In this document: positions 34,466 through 43,630 of the stretch, piece after piece
Layout: each line of letters opens with the position of its first letter
Position numbering within the stretch: position 1 is the stretch's first letter
Source: JAOUEA01 sp963810945
GTDB lineage: Bacteria > Actinomycetota > UBA4738 > HRBIN12
Assembly (NCBI GenBank): GCA_963810945.1
Contig: CAWEPI010000008.1
Coordinates: forward strand, 558,001-622,000
Reading direction: 5' to 3'
Length of the DNA: 64,000 nucleotides
The notes under the pieces: model-generated
Database searches by the model: none
What the model saw: only the letters and a program-made list of their open reading frames with translations
Told to the model about the DNA's origin: nothing
Made by a program: the position numbers and the translations under genes

Positions 34466-35339
34466 AGCTCCGGCACCTCCAGCAGGTCGCGCATCTGGTC
34501 CCAGCGGAAGATGGGCCCGTCGGCGCAGACGAAGTAGGGGCCGAGCTGGCAGTGGCCGCAGAGCTTCACCCCGCAGTGCATCGTTCCGCTCCATCGTGAG
34601 CCAGAGGCGCTCGTCGGGGATGCCGAGCGCGGAGAGGTCGCGCAGCGCGAACCGCATCATGATCTCGGGCCCGCACGTGAACACCGTGGCGGCCTTCGGA
34701 TCGATGTCGACGTACGGGAAGAGCGCCGTGATCAGGCCCTCACGGTGCGGCCAGTCGGCGTCGGCGATGTCCACCGTCAGGTGCACCTCCAGCTGGTCCT
34801 CGTAGCGCGACCAGTCCCAGCCACGTCTCCAGCTGGCGACGGAAGAGCATCTGCCCCGGGTCGCGCGCCCCCACCAACAACAGCACGCGGCGGTACATCG
34901 CCCGGTGTCGCAGCGCGGAGTAGACGGCCGAGCGCAGCGGCGCGAGTCCGAGGCCACCGGCCACGATCACCAGGTCCCCGCCGCGGGCCTGCTCCACGGG
35001 CCAGGGATGCCCGAACGGGCCGCGCAACGTGATCCGGTCACCCGCCTTCAGCCCGCCGATCACGTTCGTCACGCGCCCGCAGACCCGGATCGTGTGCGCG
35101 AGGTGCATCGGGCGCGCCGGGTCCGAGGAGACGCTGATGGGAACCTCCCCGACCCCGAACACCCCGAACATGCTGATCTGGCCGGGCTGGAACGTGTACG
35201 CACGGCGCGCCTCGGGATCGTCGAACACGCTCCAATACGTGAACGTGTCCTCGGCGGTCTGCACCACGCGTTGCACGGTCGCGGTAAGCGTGGGCACGCC
35301 CGCGATCAGCTCGTCGGCGCGCACGGTCATCGTGCTCAT
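34462..35339 (-). CDS. hyhG: Hydrogenase FAD/NAD(P)-binding (gamma) subunit, two frameshifts
   Basis: A ferredoxin-NADP reductase-type diaphorase subunit. It has the FAD-binding barrel (YTFQPGQISMFGVFGVGE), the NAD(P)-binding fold (LVIVAGGLGLAPLRSAVYSAL) and a C-terminal [2Fe-2S] Cys motif (MHCGVKLCGHCQLGPYFVC). It exchanges electrons between NAD(P)H and the FeS chain. Indels near 34819 (in the segment ETWLG/WDWSRYEDQLEVH) and 34582 (ME/MHCGVKLC) split it into three frames. The ATG at 35339 overlaps the beta-subunit stop (ATGA), and its own stop overlaps hyhS (GTGA). Confidence 0.9.
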
Positions 35340-36454
35340 GCGAGCGCCTCCTCGTTCACGCGCACCTCGCCGTCGGTCATCCGGATCGCCGCGATCTCCT
35401 CGGTCACGTCGATGCCCACGGGGCACCAGGTGATGCAGCGCCCGCACCCGACGCAGCCGCTCGTGCCGAACTGGTCGATCCACGACGCGAACTTGTGGGT
35501 GAGCCACTGGCGGTAGCGCGAGCGCGGGCTCGAGCGCACCTCGCCGAACGACATGTGGCTGTACTCCTCGCTGAAGCAGCTCGCCCATTCACGCTCGCGC
35601 GTGGCCTCCGCGCCGTCGAGCGAGATCCCGTCGGTGATGTCGTGGCAGAAGCACGTGGGGCACGCCATCGTGCAGTTCGTGCACGTGAGGCAGCGCGATG
35701 CGACGTCGTCCCAGCGCGGGTGCTCGGGGTTGCGGTAGAGCAAGCCGGGAAGGTCCGCCGGTCTCGAGCGTCCGCCCCATGGCGCCTTCCGCGCTCGCCG
35801 TCACCCCGAGGGATTCCTCCTGCTGCGTCTCCGTGGCCTTCCCGGCACGGAGCGCGTCGAGCAGCTCGGCGCCGCGCGCGGTCCCCGCCTCCGCCGTGAA
35901 GCCCGCCTCCAACTCGGTGAGCGCGATGTCGAACCCACTCGAGCACCGTGGGCCGGTGTCCATCGAGACGCAGAAGCAGGTCGCGCCCGGGTGTCCGCAG
36001 TTCACGCCGATGAACAGCGCCTGTTCGCGCCGCGCGCGGTATGCGGGATCCGCGATCAGGAAGACGCGGTCCTGCACCTCGATCGCGTGCAGGTCGCAGG
36101 AGCGCAGCCCGACGAAGGCGTAGCGCACGTCCGGCAGGGGCGCCGGGGCGACGGTGATGGCGCCGTCTGCATCGCGATGCGCGGTCTGGATCGTCTCCCG
36201 CGCCGGGAAGAGGTAACGCTTGGCGGCGTCGGGGCCGTGCGCCCACGCGAAGAGCCGGTCGTCGCCCGTCTGCTCCAGCCGGTAGTGCGCCCGGGCCCTG
36301 CACCTCGCGCACGCCGCGCGGAAGGTCCTGCGCGCCCTCGATCGGGATCCATCACGATGGCGCCGTCGCGGACGGTGGGACCGATCAGCGCGTACCCCTG
36401 CTCCTGCACGAGCGCCAGGAGGGCGGCGAACCCCTCTGCATCCAGATAGCGCAC
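35336..36454 (-). CDS. hyhB: Hydrogenase iron-sulfur (beta) subunit, three frameshifts
   Basis: An electron-transfer subunit related to anaerobic sulfite reductase subunit A. The N-terminal part (RYLDAEGFAALLALVQEQGY) and central domain (YAFVGLRSCDLHAIEVQDRVF; GVNCGHPGATCFCVSMDTG) precede two [4Fe-4S] ferredoxin motifs (CLTCTNCTMACPTCFC; CVGCGRCITWCPVGID). Frame breaks lie near 36343, 36295 and 35758. The GTG at 36454 was chosen because homologues start near RYLD; an ATG at 36486 preceded by GGTGAGG would add 11 residues. It is the first gene of the operon; the promoter should lie in the 170 bp shared with pncB. Confidence 0.87.
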
Positions 36455-36626
36455 GGTGCGGACCCCCCACGTCGTCGGTGCGAACATCCTCACCCGGAAT
36501 GATGCCGTCGCGCCACCCGGGGCCCGGGGGATACCCGACCGGGAAGCAGCGGGACCTTCGGCCGTGCAAGGCGTCGCGGCGGACGCCGCAGCGGCCTGGT
36601 TCCCCACCGCGTACGCTTGCCAGGAC

Positions 36627-37946
36627 ATGCCCGGCGGCCTCCTCACCGATCTCTACGAGCTCAACATGGCCGCGAGCTACCTGCGACGCGGCATGGACGG
36701 GCTCGCCACCTTCAGCCTCTACGTGCGGGGCCTGCCGAAGCAGCGTGGATTCCTGGTGGCGGCCGGCCTCGAACCCTGCCTCGACTTCCTCGAGTCGTTC
36801 GCGTTCGACGACGACGACCTCGGTTACCTGGCCGAGGTCGGGTTCGAGGCCCGCGCGCTCGACGACTTCCGCGCGCTGCGCTTCGACGGTGAGGTCTGGG
36901 CCGTGCCGGAAGGACGCATCGTCTACTCGGAGGAGCCGATCCTGGAGGTGACCGCCCCCGTCGCGGTGGCGCAGGTCGTCGAGACCTACCTCCTCAACCA
37001 GATCACCCTGCACACCACGATCGCCTCGAAGGCGGCGCGCTACGTGCTCGCGGCGGACGGGCGCGACCTCGTGGACTTCGCGTTCCGGCGCACCCACGGG
37101 ACGGAGGCGGCGATGGCGGTGGCGCGCGCCAGCGCGATGGTGGGCTTCGTCGCCACCTCCAACGTGGAGGGGGCCCGGCGTTACGGGCTGACGGTGGCCG
37201 GCACGATGGCGCACTCGTTCGTCGAGGCGTTCCCCTCCGAGCGCGAGGCCTTCGACGCCTTCGCCGAGGATCATCCGAACCGCACGACGTTCCTCGTGGA
37301 CACGTACGACACGCTGAGCGGCGTGCGCACCGCGATCGACACGATCCGCGCGCTCGACCTCGACGGCCGGCTCGGGATCCGCCTCGACAGCGGCGACCTC
37401 GACGCCCTCGCGCGCGGCGCCCGCAGCCTCCTCGACGACGCCGGGCTGCCGCACGCGCGCATCTTCGCGAGCGGCGGCCTCGACGAGCACGAGGTGCACG
37501 AGCTCGTGCAGGCGGGCGCGCCCGTCGACGCGTTCGGGGTCGGGACGCAGTTGGGGGTGTCGGCCGACGCGCCCTACGTCGACTCGGTCTACAAGCTCAC
37601 GGAGTACGACGGGCGGCCGGTCCTGAAGCTCTCGGCGGGCAAGGCCAGCGCGCCCGGGCGCAAACAGGTCTGGCGCGGGCCGGCGGGCGACCTGATCGCG
37701 CTCCGCGACGAGCGGTCGGGACCGCCGGACGGCGCACCGTTGCTGGAGCCGGTGATGCGCGGCGGGCGTCGCCTGGCCGACGCCCCGAGCCTCGCCGACG
37801 CACGGGAGCGCTTCCGCGCCGATCTCGCGACGGTGCCCACGAAGGCCCTCCGTCTGATGCATCCGGAGCACGTCGCCGTGCCGAAGTCCGAGGCCCTGCA
37901 AGCGCTCACCGAGCGCACGCGCGGCGGACGCGCGCGGACGCTCTAG
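36627..37946 (+). CDS. pncB: Nicotinate phosphoribosyltransferase
   Basis: This enzyme converts nicotinate and PRPP to nicotinate mononucleotide in NAD salvage. The 439-residue product matches the family from its start (GGLLTDLYELNMAASYLRRG) through the catalytic regions (FAFRRTHGTEAAMAVARAS; GTMAHSF; LGIRLDSGDLDALARGAR; FASGGLDEHEV; FGVGTQLGVSADAP). The ATG at 36627 gives the canonical N-terminus; the 57 extra codons upstream are not family-like. It is divergent from the NAD(P)-linked hydrogenase operon, a suggestive arrangement. Confidence 0.93.
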   Translation: MPGGLLTDLYELNMAASYLRRGMDGLATFSLYVRGLPKQRGFLVAAGLEPCLDFLESFAFDDDDLGYLAEVGFEARALDDFRALRFDGEVWAVPEGRIVYSEEPILEVTAPVAVAQVVETYLLNQITLHTTIASKAARYVLAADGRDLVDFAFRRTHGTEAAMAVARASAMVGFVATSNVEGARRYGLTVAGTMAHSFVEAFPSEREAFDAFAEDHPNRTTFLVDTYDTLSGVRTAIDTIRALDLDGRLGIRLDSGDLDALARGARSLLDDAGLPHARIFASGGLDEHEVHELVQAGAPVDAFGVGTQLGVSADAPYVDSVYKLTEYDGRPVLKLSAGKASAPGRKQVWRGPAGDLIALRDERSGPPDGAPLLEPVMRGGRRLADAPSLADARERFRADLATVPTKALRLMHPEHVAVPKSEALQALTERTRGGRARTL

Positions 37947-37960
37947 CGGCTGAGGGGTCC

Positions 37961-38545
37961 TCACGCGGTGGGGAGCCAGCTCGGCCGCGTCGCCTCGTAC
38001 GCGGTGATCTTCTCCTCGTTGCGCAGCGACAGCCCGATGTCGTCGAGCCCCTCCATCAGGCGCCAGCGCGTGAAGTCCTCCATGTCGAAGACCTCGTCGA
38101 TGCCGGGGGCGCGCACCACCCGCTGATCCAGGTCCACGACGATGCGCGTCGCCGGTTCGTCGAGCACCGCGTCCATCAGCGCGCGTACGGACTCCTCGCG
38201 CAGCTCCACCGGGAGCAGTCCGATCTTGGTGCAGTTGTTGCGGAAGATGTCCGCGAAGCTCGACGCGATCACGGCCCTGAACCCCGCGTCCTCGATGGCC
38301 CACGGGGCGTGCTCACGGCTCGACCCGCAGCCGAAGTTGGCGCCGGCGAGCAAGATCGACGCGCCCGCATAGCGAGGGTCGTTGATCACGAAGTCAGGGT
38401 CCTTGCGCCACTCGGCGAACAGGAACGGCCCGAAGCCCGTGCGCTCGATCCGCTTCAGGTACTCCGCCGGGATGATCTGGTCGGTGTCGACGTCGCTGCG
38501 GTCGACCGGAAGCGCGGTGCCCTCGACCAACGTGATGGGTTCCAT
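37961..38545 (-). CDS. leuD: 3-isopropylmalate dehydratase small subunit
   Basis: LeuD forms the swivel domain of isopropylmalate isomerase in leucine synthesis. The 194-residue protein shows DVDTDQIIPAEYLKRI near the N-terminus and the signature ANFGCGSSREHAPWAI. The ATG at 38545 lies 5 nt after the leuC stop, so they are co-translated. It is convergent with pncB, 14 nt apart. Confidence 0.95.
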   Translation of the reverse strand: MEPITLVEGTALPVDRSDVDTDQIIPAEYLKRIERTGFGPFLFAEWRKDPDFVINDPRYAGASILLAGANFGCGSSREHAPWAIEDAGFRAVIASSFADIFRNNCTKIGLLPVELREESVRALMDAVLDEPATRIVVDLDQRVVRAPGIDEVFDMEDFTRWRLMEGLDDIGLSLRNEEKITAYEATRPSWLPTA

Positions 38546-38550
38546 GCGGA

Positions 38551-39942
38551 TCAGAGCTCCTCGGGGGTCGAGAAGTGTCCGGCGATCGCGGTGGCGGCGG
38601 CCACGGCCGGGCTGACCAGATGTGTGCGTCCACCCTTGCCCTGGCGTCCCTCGAAGTTCCGGTTGGAGGTGGAGGCACTGCGGTCCCCGGGGTTCAGCGT
38701 GTCGGGGTTCATGCCCAGGCACATCGAGCAGCCTGCGCCGCGCCACTCGAACCCCGCGTCGGTGAAGATCGCATCGAGGCCCTCCGCCTCGGCCTCCTGC
38801 TTCACGGCGAAGGAGCCGGGGACGACGAGCGCCCGCAGGCCGTCGGCCACCCTGCGGCCGGCCACGACCCCCGCGGCCACGCGCAGGTCCTCCATCCGGG
38901 AGTTCGTGCACGAGCCGATGAAGATCGTGTCCGGCCGGATCGCACGCACGGGCGTGCCCGGGGTGAGATCCATGTAGGCGAGCGCCCGGGCCGCGGCCTC
39001 CCGTCGGCCCGGATCGTCGAACGCGTCCGGGTCGGGCACGGCCTCGTCGATCGTGACCGACTGCGCGGGGTTCGTGCCCCAGCTCACGTACGGCCGCAGG
39101 GTCGACGCGTCGAGGGTGACCTCCTTGTCGAACGTCGCCCCTCCGTCGGTGGGGAGCGCGCGCCAGTCCTCGAGCGCCTGCTCCCACGCCGCCCCGGTGG
39201 GCGCGTGCGGCCGGCCCTCGACGTAGGCGAAGGTCGTGTCGTCGGGTGCCACCACGCCGGCGCGCGCGCCGGCCTCGATCGACATGTTGCAGACGGTCAT
39301 CCGCCCCTCCATCGAGAGCGCGCGGATCGCGGAGCCCCGGTACTCGATCACGTGGCCGACCCCGCCGCCCGTCCCGATGCGGTTGATGACGGCGAGGATG
39401 ATGTCCTTCGCGGCCACGCCCGGCGGCGGCGTCCCGTCGACGGTGACCGCCATCGTCCCGGGCCGGTTCTGGGGCAGCGTCTGCGTGGCGAGCACGTGCT
39501 CGACCTCGGAGGTGCCGATCCCGAACGCGAGCGCCCCGAACGCGCCGTGGGTGGAGGTGTGGGAGTCCCCGCACACGATCACCATGCCGGGCTGCGTATA
39601 GCCCTGCTCGGGGCCGATCACGTGCACGATGCCCTGTCCCGGGGCGCCCATCGGGAACAGCGTCACGCCGAAGTCCTCCGCGTTCGCGGCGAGCGCGTCC
39701 ATCTGCCGCGCGCTCACGGGATCGGTGACGGGGCCGCTCGTGGTGGGCACGTTGTGATCCATCGTCGCCACGGTGAGGTCCGGACGGCGCACCCCGCGTC
39801 CGTGGAGGCGGAGACCGTCGAACGCCTGGGGGCTCGTGACCTCGTGCACGAGGTGCAGGTCCACGTAGAGGAGGTCGGGCTCGCCCTCGGCTCGATGCAC
39901 GACGTGGCGTTCCCAGACCTTCTCGGCGAGCGTCTGCGGCAT
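38551..39942 (-). CDS. leuC: 3-isopropylmalate dehydratase large subunit
   Basis: LeuC carries the [4Fe-4S] cluster of isopropylmalate isomerase. The 463-residue protein has the aconitase-family motifs VCGDSHTSTHGAFG, IGSCTNSR and GCSMCLGMNPD, which supply the three cluster cysteines. The ATG at 39942 follows GGAGGAGCACCC. Divergent regulation by the adjacent NdgR-type IclR protein is expected, with a palindromic site between the two genes. Confidence 0.96.
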   Translation of the reverse strand: MPQTLAEKVWERHVVHRAEGEPDLLYVDLHLVHEVTSPQAFDGLRLHGRGVRRPDLTVATMDHNVPTTSGPVTDPVSARQMDALAANAEDFGVTLFPMGAPGQGIVHVIGPEQGYTQPGMVIVCGDSHTSTHGAFGALAFGIGTSEVEHVLATQTLPQNRPGTMAVTVDGTPPPGVAAKDIILAVINRIGTGGGVGHVIEYRGSAIRALSMEGRMTVCNMSIEAGARAGVVAPDDTTFAYVEGRPHAPTGAAWEQALEDWRALPTDGGATFDKEVTLDASTLRPYVSWGTNPAQSVTIDEAVPDPDAFDDPGRREAAARALAYMDLTPGTPVRAIRPDTIFIGSCTNSRMEDLRVAAGVVAGRRVADGLRALVVPGSFAVKQEAEAEGLDAIFTDAGFEWRGAGCSMCLGMNPDTLNPGDRSASTSNRNFEGRQGKGGRTHLVSPAVAAATAIAGHFSTPEEL

Positions 39943-40011
39943 GGGTGCTCCTCCCCCGCCCGGTGGACCGGAACGGACCGCCGAGGGCCCAGGTTCTTCG
40001 GGGCGGAACCT

Positions 40012-40050
40012 TGTTCCAAATAGTGGAATCTGGTATCGATATGTGGAACA
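40012..40050. promoter_or_regulatory. Operator candidate for the IclR/NdgR-type regulator
   Basis: The short leuC-ndgR intergenic region contains an outer inverted repeat TGTTCCA (40012-40018)/TGGAACA (40044-40050) and an inner one TTCCA-AATAG-TGGAA (40014-40028). NdgR-type regulators bind between leuC and their own gene in related actinobacteria. The outer half-site overlaps the possible ATG at 40041, which favours the second ATG at 40050 as the true start. Confidence 0.55.
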
Positions 40051-40811
40051 TGAGCCTAGCAGAGCAGAGCGCGTCCGGTCCAACGCCCGTCGAGACGGGT
40101 GTCGGTGTCCTCGACCGCTCGATGGCGATCCTCGCCGCCGTCGAGCGTGGCGCGCGCTCCTTCACCCAGATCGTCGAGGCCACCGGCCTCACGCGCCCCA
40201 CCGCCCACCGGCTCGTGAAGGCGCTCGAGGACCACGGGATGCTCACGATGGCCGGCGGCCTCGGCTACCGGCTGGGACCACGGCTCCTCGGACTCGCCGC
40301 CACCGCGATGCGCGACCTGCCGCTGCGGGATCTGGCGCACCCGGCCCTCGAACGCCTCGCCGCCGTCACCGGCGAGAGCGCGCAGCTGTACGTGCGCGAC
40401 GCCGATCGGCGCGTGTGCATCGACGCGATCGAGTCCAGCAGCGAGCTCCGGACGATCGTCGCGGTCGGGGCAGCCCTCCCCCTCGCCAAGGGCTCCGCCG
40501 GCAAGGTCTTCCTGGCGTGGGCGCAACCACAGGACCGCGACCGGTTCCTGCAGGCCCTCCCCGAGGAGGAGGCCGACCGGCTCGCACGTCAGGTCGCCGC
40601 CACGCGGCGGCGCGGTTGGGCCGACAGCGTCGGTGAGCGTGAGGCGGGCGTGGCCTCCGTGAGCGCGCCCGTGCTCGACCGGCAGGGCTCCCTGGTGGCG
40701 GCCGTCTCCGTGTCCGGACCCGCCAACCGGTTCGGCACGGCGGGCGGGAAGCGCTACGCGCCCGCCGTCACGGCCGCGGCCGCCGAGCTCGCGGACGCCC
40801 TCGGCGCGTGA
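40041..40811 (+). CDS. ndgR: IclR-family regulator, NdgR/LtbR-like
   Basis: The product (256 residues from 40041, or 253 from 40050) has an N-terminal winged helix (GVGVLDRSMAILAAVERG; IVEATGLTRPTAHRLVKALEDHGML) and a C-terminal ligand domain (LAAVTGESAQLYVRDADRR; GAALPLAKGSAGKVFLAW; RRRGWADSVGEREAGVASVSAPV). Sequence and position, divergent from leuCD, match NdgR of Streptomyces and LtbR of Corynebacterium, which control leucine and other amino-acid genes. It is likely autoregulated from the intergenic palindrome. Confidence 0.88.
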   Translation: MWNMSLAEQSASGPTPVETGVGVLDRSMAILAAVERGARSFTQIVEATGLTRPTAHRLVKALEDHGMLTMAGGLGYRLGPRLLGLAATAMRDLPLRDLAHPALERLAAVTGESAQLYVRDADRRVCIDAIESSSELRTIVAVGAALPLAKGSAGKVFLAWAQPQDRDRFLQALPEEEADRLARQVAATRRRGWADSVGEREAGVASVSAPVLDRQGSLVAAVSVSGPANRFGTAGGKRYAPAVTAAAAELADALGA

Positions 40812-40830
40812 AGCGTATCCTCAGCTAGCC

Positions 40831-42402
40831 ATGCCCCTGGATCGTCCCATCGATGCGGTGCACCGCACCGTCGACGCCTGGTTGACCCCGCGACGCGCCG
40901 TGACGGCGTCGGTCGCCTCGTTCACGCTGGTCTCCCTCATCGCCGCCACCCCGGGGTCCCCCTATCATCCCGTGCTGCCCGACGACAGCGGCGGCGGGCC
41001 GCTCGGGCTGCTCACGCGGCTCCTGTGGATGAACCACATCCCGCACGGGCTGCTGATCGCGATCGGGTTCCTCGCCATGATGGCCGCTGGGGTCGCGTTC
41101 CTCGTGGTGCTCTACGCGTGCGAGCGCGGGCTCGTGCCGATCCGCACGGTCATGACGCTCACCGTCGCCTACGCGCTCACGATCCTCCTGCTGCCCCTGC
41201 TGCTCTCCCGGGACGTCTTCAGCTACACGTACTACGGACGCATCGTCACGCAGTACCACGCCAACCCGTACGTCAAGACCCCCGCCGACTACCCCGCGGC
41301 GGACCTGAACAAGTGGGTCTGGTACGGATGGCGCGACACGCCGTCCGTCTACGGGCCGATCTTCGTGTGGATGGCCGCGGCCATCACCGGGGTGATCCAC
41401 GCCGTCCCGCAGACGATCTTCGCGTTCCGCGCGGTGGCGGTGGGCGCCACGCTCGGATCCGTGTGGTTCGTCTACAAGCTGATGCAGCACGTCCGGCCCT
41501 CGAAGACCGCGTACGCGGTCGCGTTCATCGGCCTGAACCCGGTGGTGCTCTTCCACACGGCGGGCGGCGGTCACGTCGACGCGCTCGTGATGCTCGCCAT
41601 CGCCGCGGCGATCTACCTCGCCGCCACCGACCGCGCCCTGCTCGCCACGGCCGTCCTGACGATGGGCACGCTCGTGAAGGTCTCCGCGGCGGTCCCACTG
41701 CTCCTGCTCATCATCTACGTGGCCGCCCGGACGGATCCGGCGCGACGGACCCGCGTGATCGCGGCGAACGTCGGTCTCGCCGCCGGGATCTCGATCTTCG
41801 CGGCGCTGCCCTTCATGCAGACGACCAACCCCACGTTGGGGATGGTCCAGATCGTGCAGCACGCATCCTGGATCGCACCCCCCGAGCTGATGGAGCGCGT
41901 CTTCGAGGCCGCGGGCCGCCTGGTCGCGGGCACCACGGGCGGGGAGATCGGCGTCGTGTTCGCGCGCCTCTGCATGTACACGGCGCTCATCGCGGGCGTG
42001 TTCCTGGTAGCCCGCCAGGTGGCGAGGAAGGCCCCGGACGAGCCCATCACCTACCTCGCCGGCGCGTGGGGCTGGGCGCTGCTGTTGATGATGCTGTTCT
42101 CGCCGACACTCTTCCCCTGGTACTTCTGCTGGGTGCTCCCGGTGGCGTGGGCGCTGCCGAAGGTCCCCCGGCGCACGCTGGAGATCGGGTTCCTCGCGCT
42201 CTGCACGTCGCAGCTCACCACCGAGAACTTCCAGCTGCCGGGGTGGATGCACATCAACCTGCCGATCGGGCACCCGATCCTGGTGGTCCTGCTGGTCTGG
42301 TTCCTGCGCGACCTCTACCTGCGCCTGCGCCACGACGTGCCGCTCGACGCCGAGGTCGACGTCGTGGCGCTCTCACGCGAGCTGCGCGATTACCAGGCGT
42401 AG
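40831..42402 (+). CDS. Polyprenol-phosphomannose-dependent mannosyltransferase (MptB-like, GT-C)
   Basis: The 523-residue polytopic membrane protein has about 12 hydrophobic segments and the GT-C signature region after the first loops (SRDVFSYTYYGRIVTQYHANPY), followed by YGPIFVWMAAAITG and a WYFCWVLPVAWALP block. This is the pattern of alpha-1,6-mannosyltransferases that build lipomannan cores in Corynebacteriales and of their relatives elsewhere in actinobacteria. The specific acceptor in this organism is unknown. It starts 20 nt after ndgR and its 3' end overlaps the convergent aldo-keto reductase gene by 13 bp. Confidence 0.82.
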   Translation: MPLDRPIDAVHRTVDAWLTPRRAVTASVASFTLVSLIAATPGSPYHPVLPDDSGGGPLGLLTRLLWMNHIPHGLLIAIGFLAMMAAGVAFLVVLYACERGLVPIRTVMTLTVAYALTILLLPLLLSRDVFSYTYYGRIVTQYHANPYVKTPADYPAADLNKWVWYGWRDTPSVYGPIFVWMAAAITGVIHAVPQTIFAFRAVAVGATLGSVWFVYKLMQHVRPSKTAYAVAFIGLNPVVLFHTAGGGHVDALVMLAIAAAIYLAATDRALLATAVLTMGTLVKVSAAVPLLLLIIYVAARTDPARRTRVIAANVGLAAGISIFAALPFMQTTNPTLGMVQIVQHASWIAPPELMERVFEAAGRLVAGTTGGEIGVVFARLCMYTALIAGVFLVARQVARKAPDEPITYLAGAWGWALLLMMLFSPTLFPWYFCWVLPVAWALPKVPRRTLEIGFLALCTSQLTTENFQLPGWMHINLPIGHPILVVLLVWFLRDLYLRLRHDVPLDAEVDVVALSRELRDYQA

Positions 42403-43364
42403 GCCTCGGGCGCGGCGCCGCCGGGCCCGGGGAAGATCTCGTCGAGCTTGCCCAGGACCTCGTCGGAGAGCGAGATCTCGAGCGCGCGCATCGACCCGAG
42501 GAGCTGATCCTCGGTCCTCGGCCCGATGATGGGGGCGGTGACGGCGGGCTGGTGCAGGAGCCACGCGAGCGCCACGTCGGCCGGCCGTTCGCCGAGCTCG
42601 TCGCAGAGCGCCTCCCACTTCGCGAGCTTGACGCGGTTGTCCTCGATCTCGGCCGCCATGTACTCCTGGGAGCGACGCCAGCCGGCCTCGACCTTCTGGA
42701 GCGCGCCGGCGAGCAGGCCACCCGACAGCGGGCTGTACGGGATCAGGCCCATGCCGTACTCGCGCAGCGCGGGGATCACCTCTAGCTCCACCATGCGGGC
42801 GTTCAGGTTGTAGATGGATTGCTCCGAGGCGAGGCCCAGCGAATGGCGATAGCCCGCGATCTCGTTCGCGCGCGCGATGTGCCAGCCCGCGAAGTTCGAC
42901 GATCCGACGTAGAGGATCTTGCCCTCGCGCTTCAGCTGCTCGAAGGATTCCCAGATCTCGTCCCACCACGCACCGCGGTCGATGTGGTGCATCTGATAGA
43001 GGTCGATGTGGTCCGTCTGGAGGCGGCGCAGCGAGCCCTCGCACGCCTTGCGGATCGCGAGTTTGGACAGCCGCCCTTCGTTGGGCCAGTCGCCCATCGT
43101 CCCGAAGACCTTGGTGGCGAGCACCACCTTGTCGCGGCGGCCGCTCCCCTTGTCGAACCATCGCCCGATGATCTCTTCGGTCGCACCCACACCGAGATGG
43201 CGACCGTACACGTTCGCCGTGTCGAAGAAGTTGATGCCGTGGGCGACGGCGGCATCCATGATGGCGTGGCTGTCCTCCTCGGAGGAGTGGGGCCCGAAGT
43301 TCATCGTCCCGAGGCAGAGACGGCTGACGACGAGGCCCAGGCGGCCGACGTGCGTGTACTCCAA
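42390..43364 (-). CDS. Aldo/keto reductase
   Basis: The 324-residue TIM-barrel enzyme has the catalytic tetrad regions: Asp/Tyr in FDTANVYG, Lys in LATKVFG and His in YQMHHID, plus the C-terminal NADP-binding segment (APIIGPRTEDQLLGSMRAL). It is closest in pattern to the YajO/IolS-like group of NADPH-dependent reductases. The physiological substrate is unknown. The ATG at 43364 gives the standard N-terminus (VGRLGLVVSRLCLGTMNFG). Confidence 0.92.
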   Translation of the reverse strand: MEYTHVGRLGLVVSRLCLGTMNFGPHSSEEDSHAIMDAAVAHGINFFDTANVYGRHLGVGATEEIIGRWFDKGSGRRDKVVLATKVFGTMGDWPNEGRLSKLAIRKACEGSLRRLQTDHIDLYQMHHIDRGAWWDEIWESFEQLKREGKILYVGSSNFAGWHIARANEIAGYRHSLGLASEQSIYNLNARMVELEVIPALREYGMGLIPYSPLSGGLLAGALQKVEAGWRRSQEYMAAEIEDNRVKLAKWEALCDELGERPADVALAWLLHQPAVTAPIIGPRTEDQLLGSMRALEISLSDEVLGKLDEIFPGPGGAAPEAYAW

Positions 43365-43482
43365 GTCGGATCTCCTTCAGGTACGCAGGCGGACCCCTCA
43401 ACCATACGCCCGAGGGCGGTCTGCGTCGGGGTGCGGAGGCCGCTCAAGCCGGAAGGGGACGGCGGGTGTCAGGATCGCGGAG

Positions 43483-43555
43483 CGCGCCGGGAGGGACTCG
43501 AACCCCCAACCTTCTGATCCGTAGTCAGATGCTCTATCCGTTGAGCTACCGGCGC
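43483..43555 (-). tRNA. tRNA-Arg (anticodon ACG)
   Basis: A 73-nt cloverleaf: acceptor GCGCCGG/CCGGCGC with discriminator G, D arm AGCTCAACGGATAGAGC, anticodon stem TCTGA/TCAGA with loop CTACGGA (anticodon ACG, edited to ICG by TadA), T arm TGGGGGTTCGAGTCCCTCC. CCA is not encoded. Confidence 0.95.
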
Positions 43556-43630
43556 AGGTCACCCAGCATACCGAACGGCACAAGGGCGCCTTCCCTCGGC
43601 GGTATCGTGACCGTGGACGGAGGTGGATCG

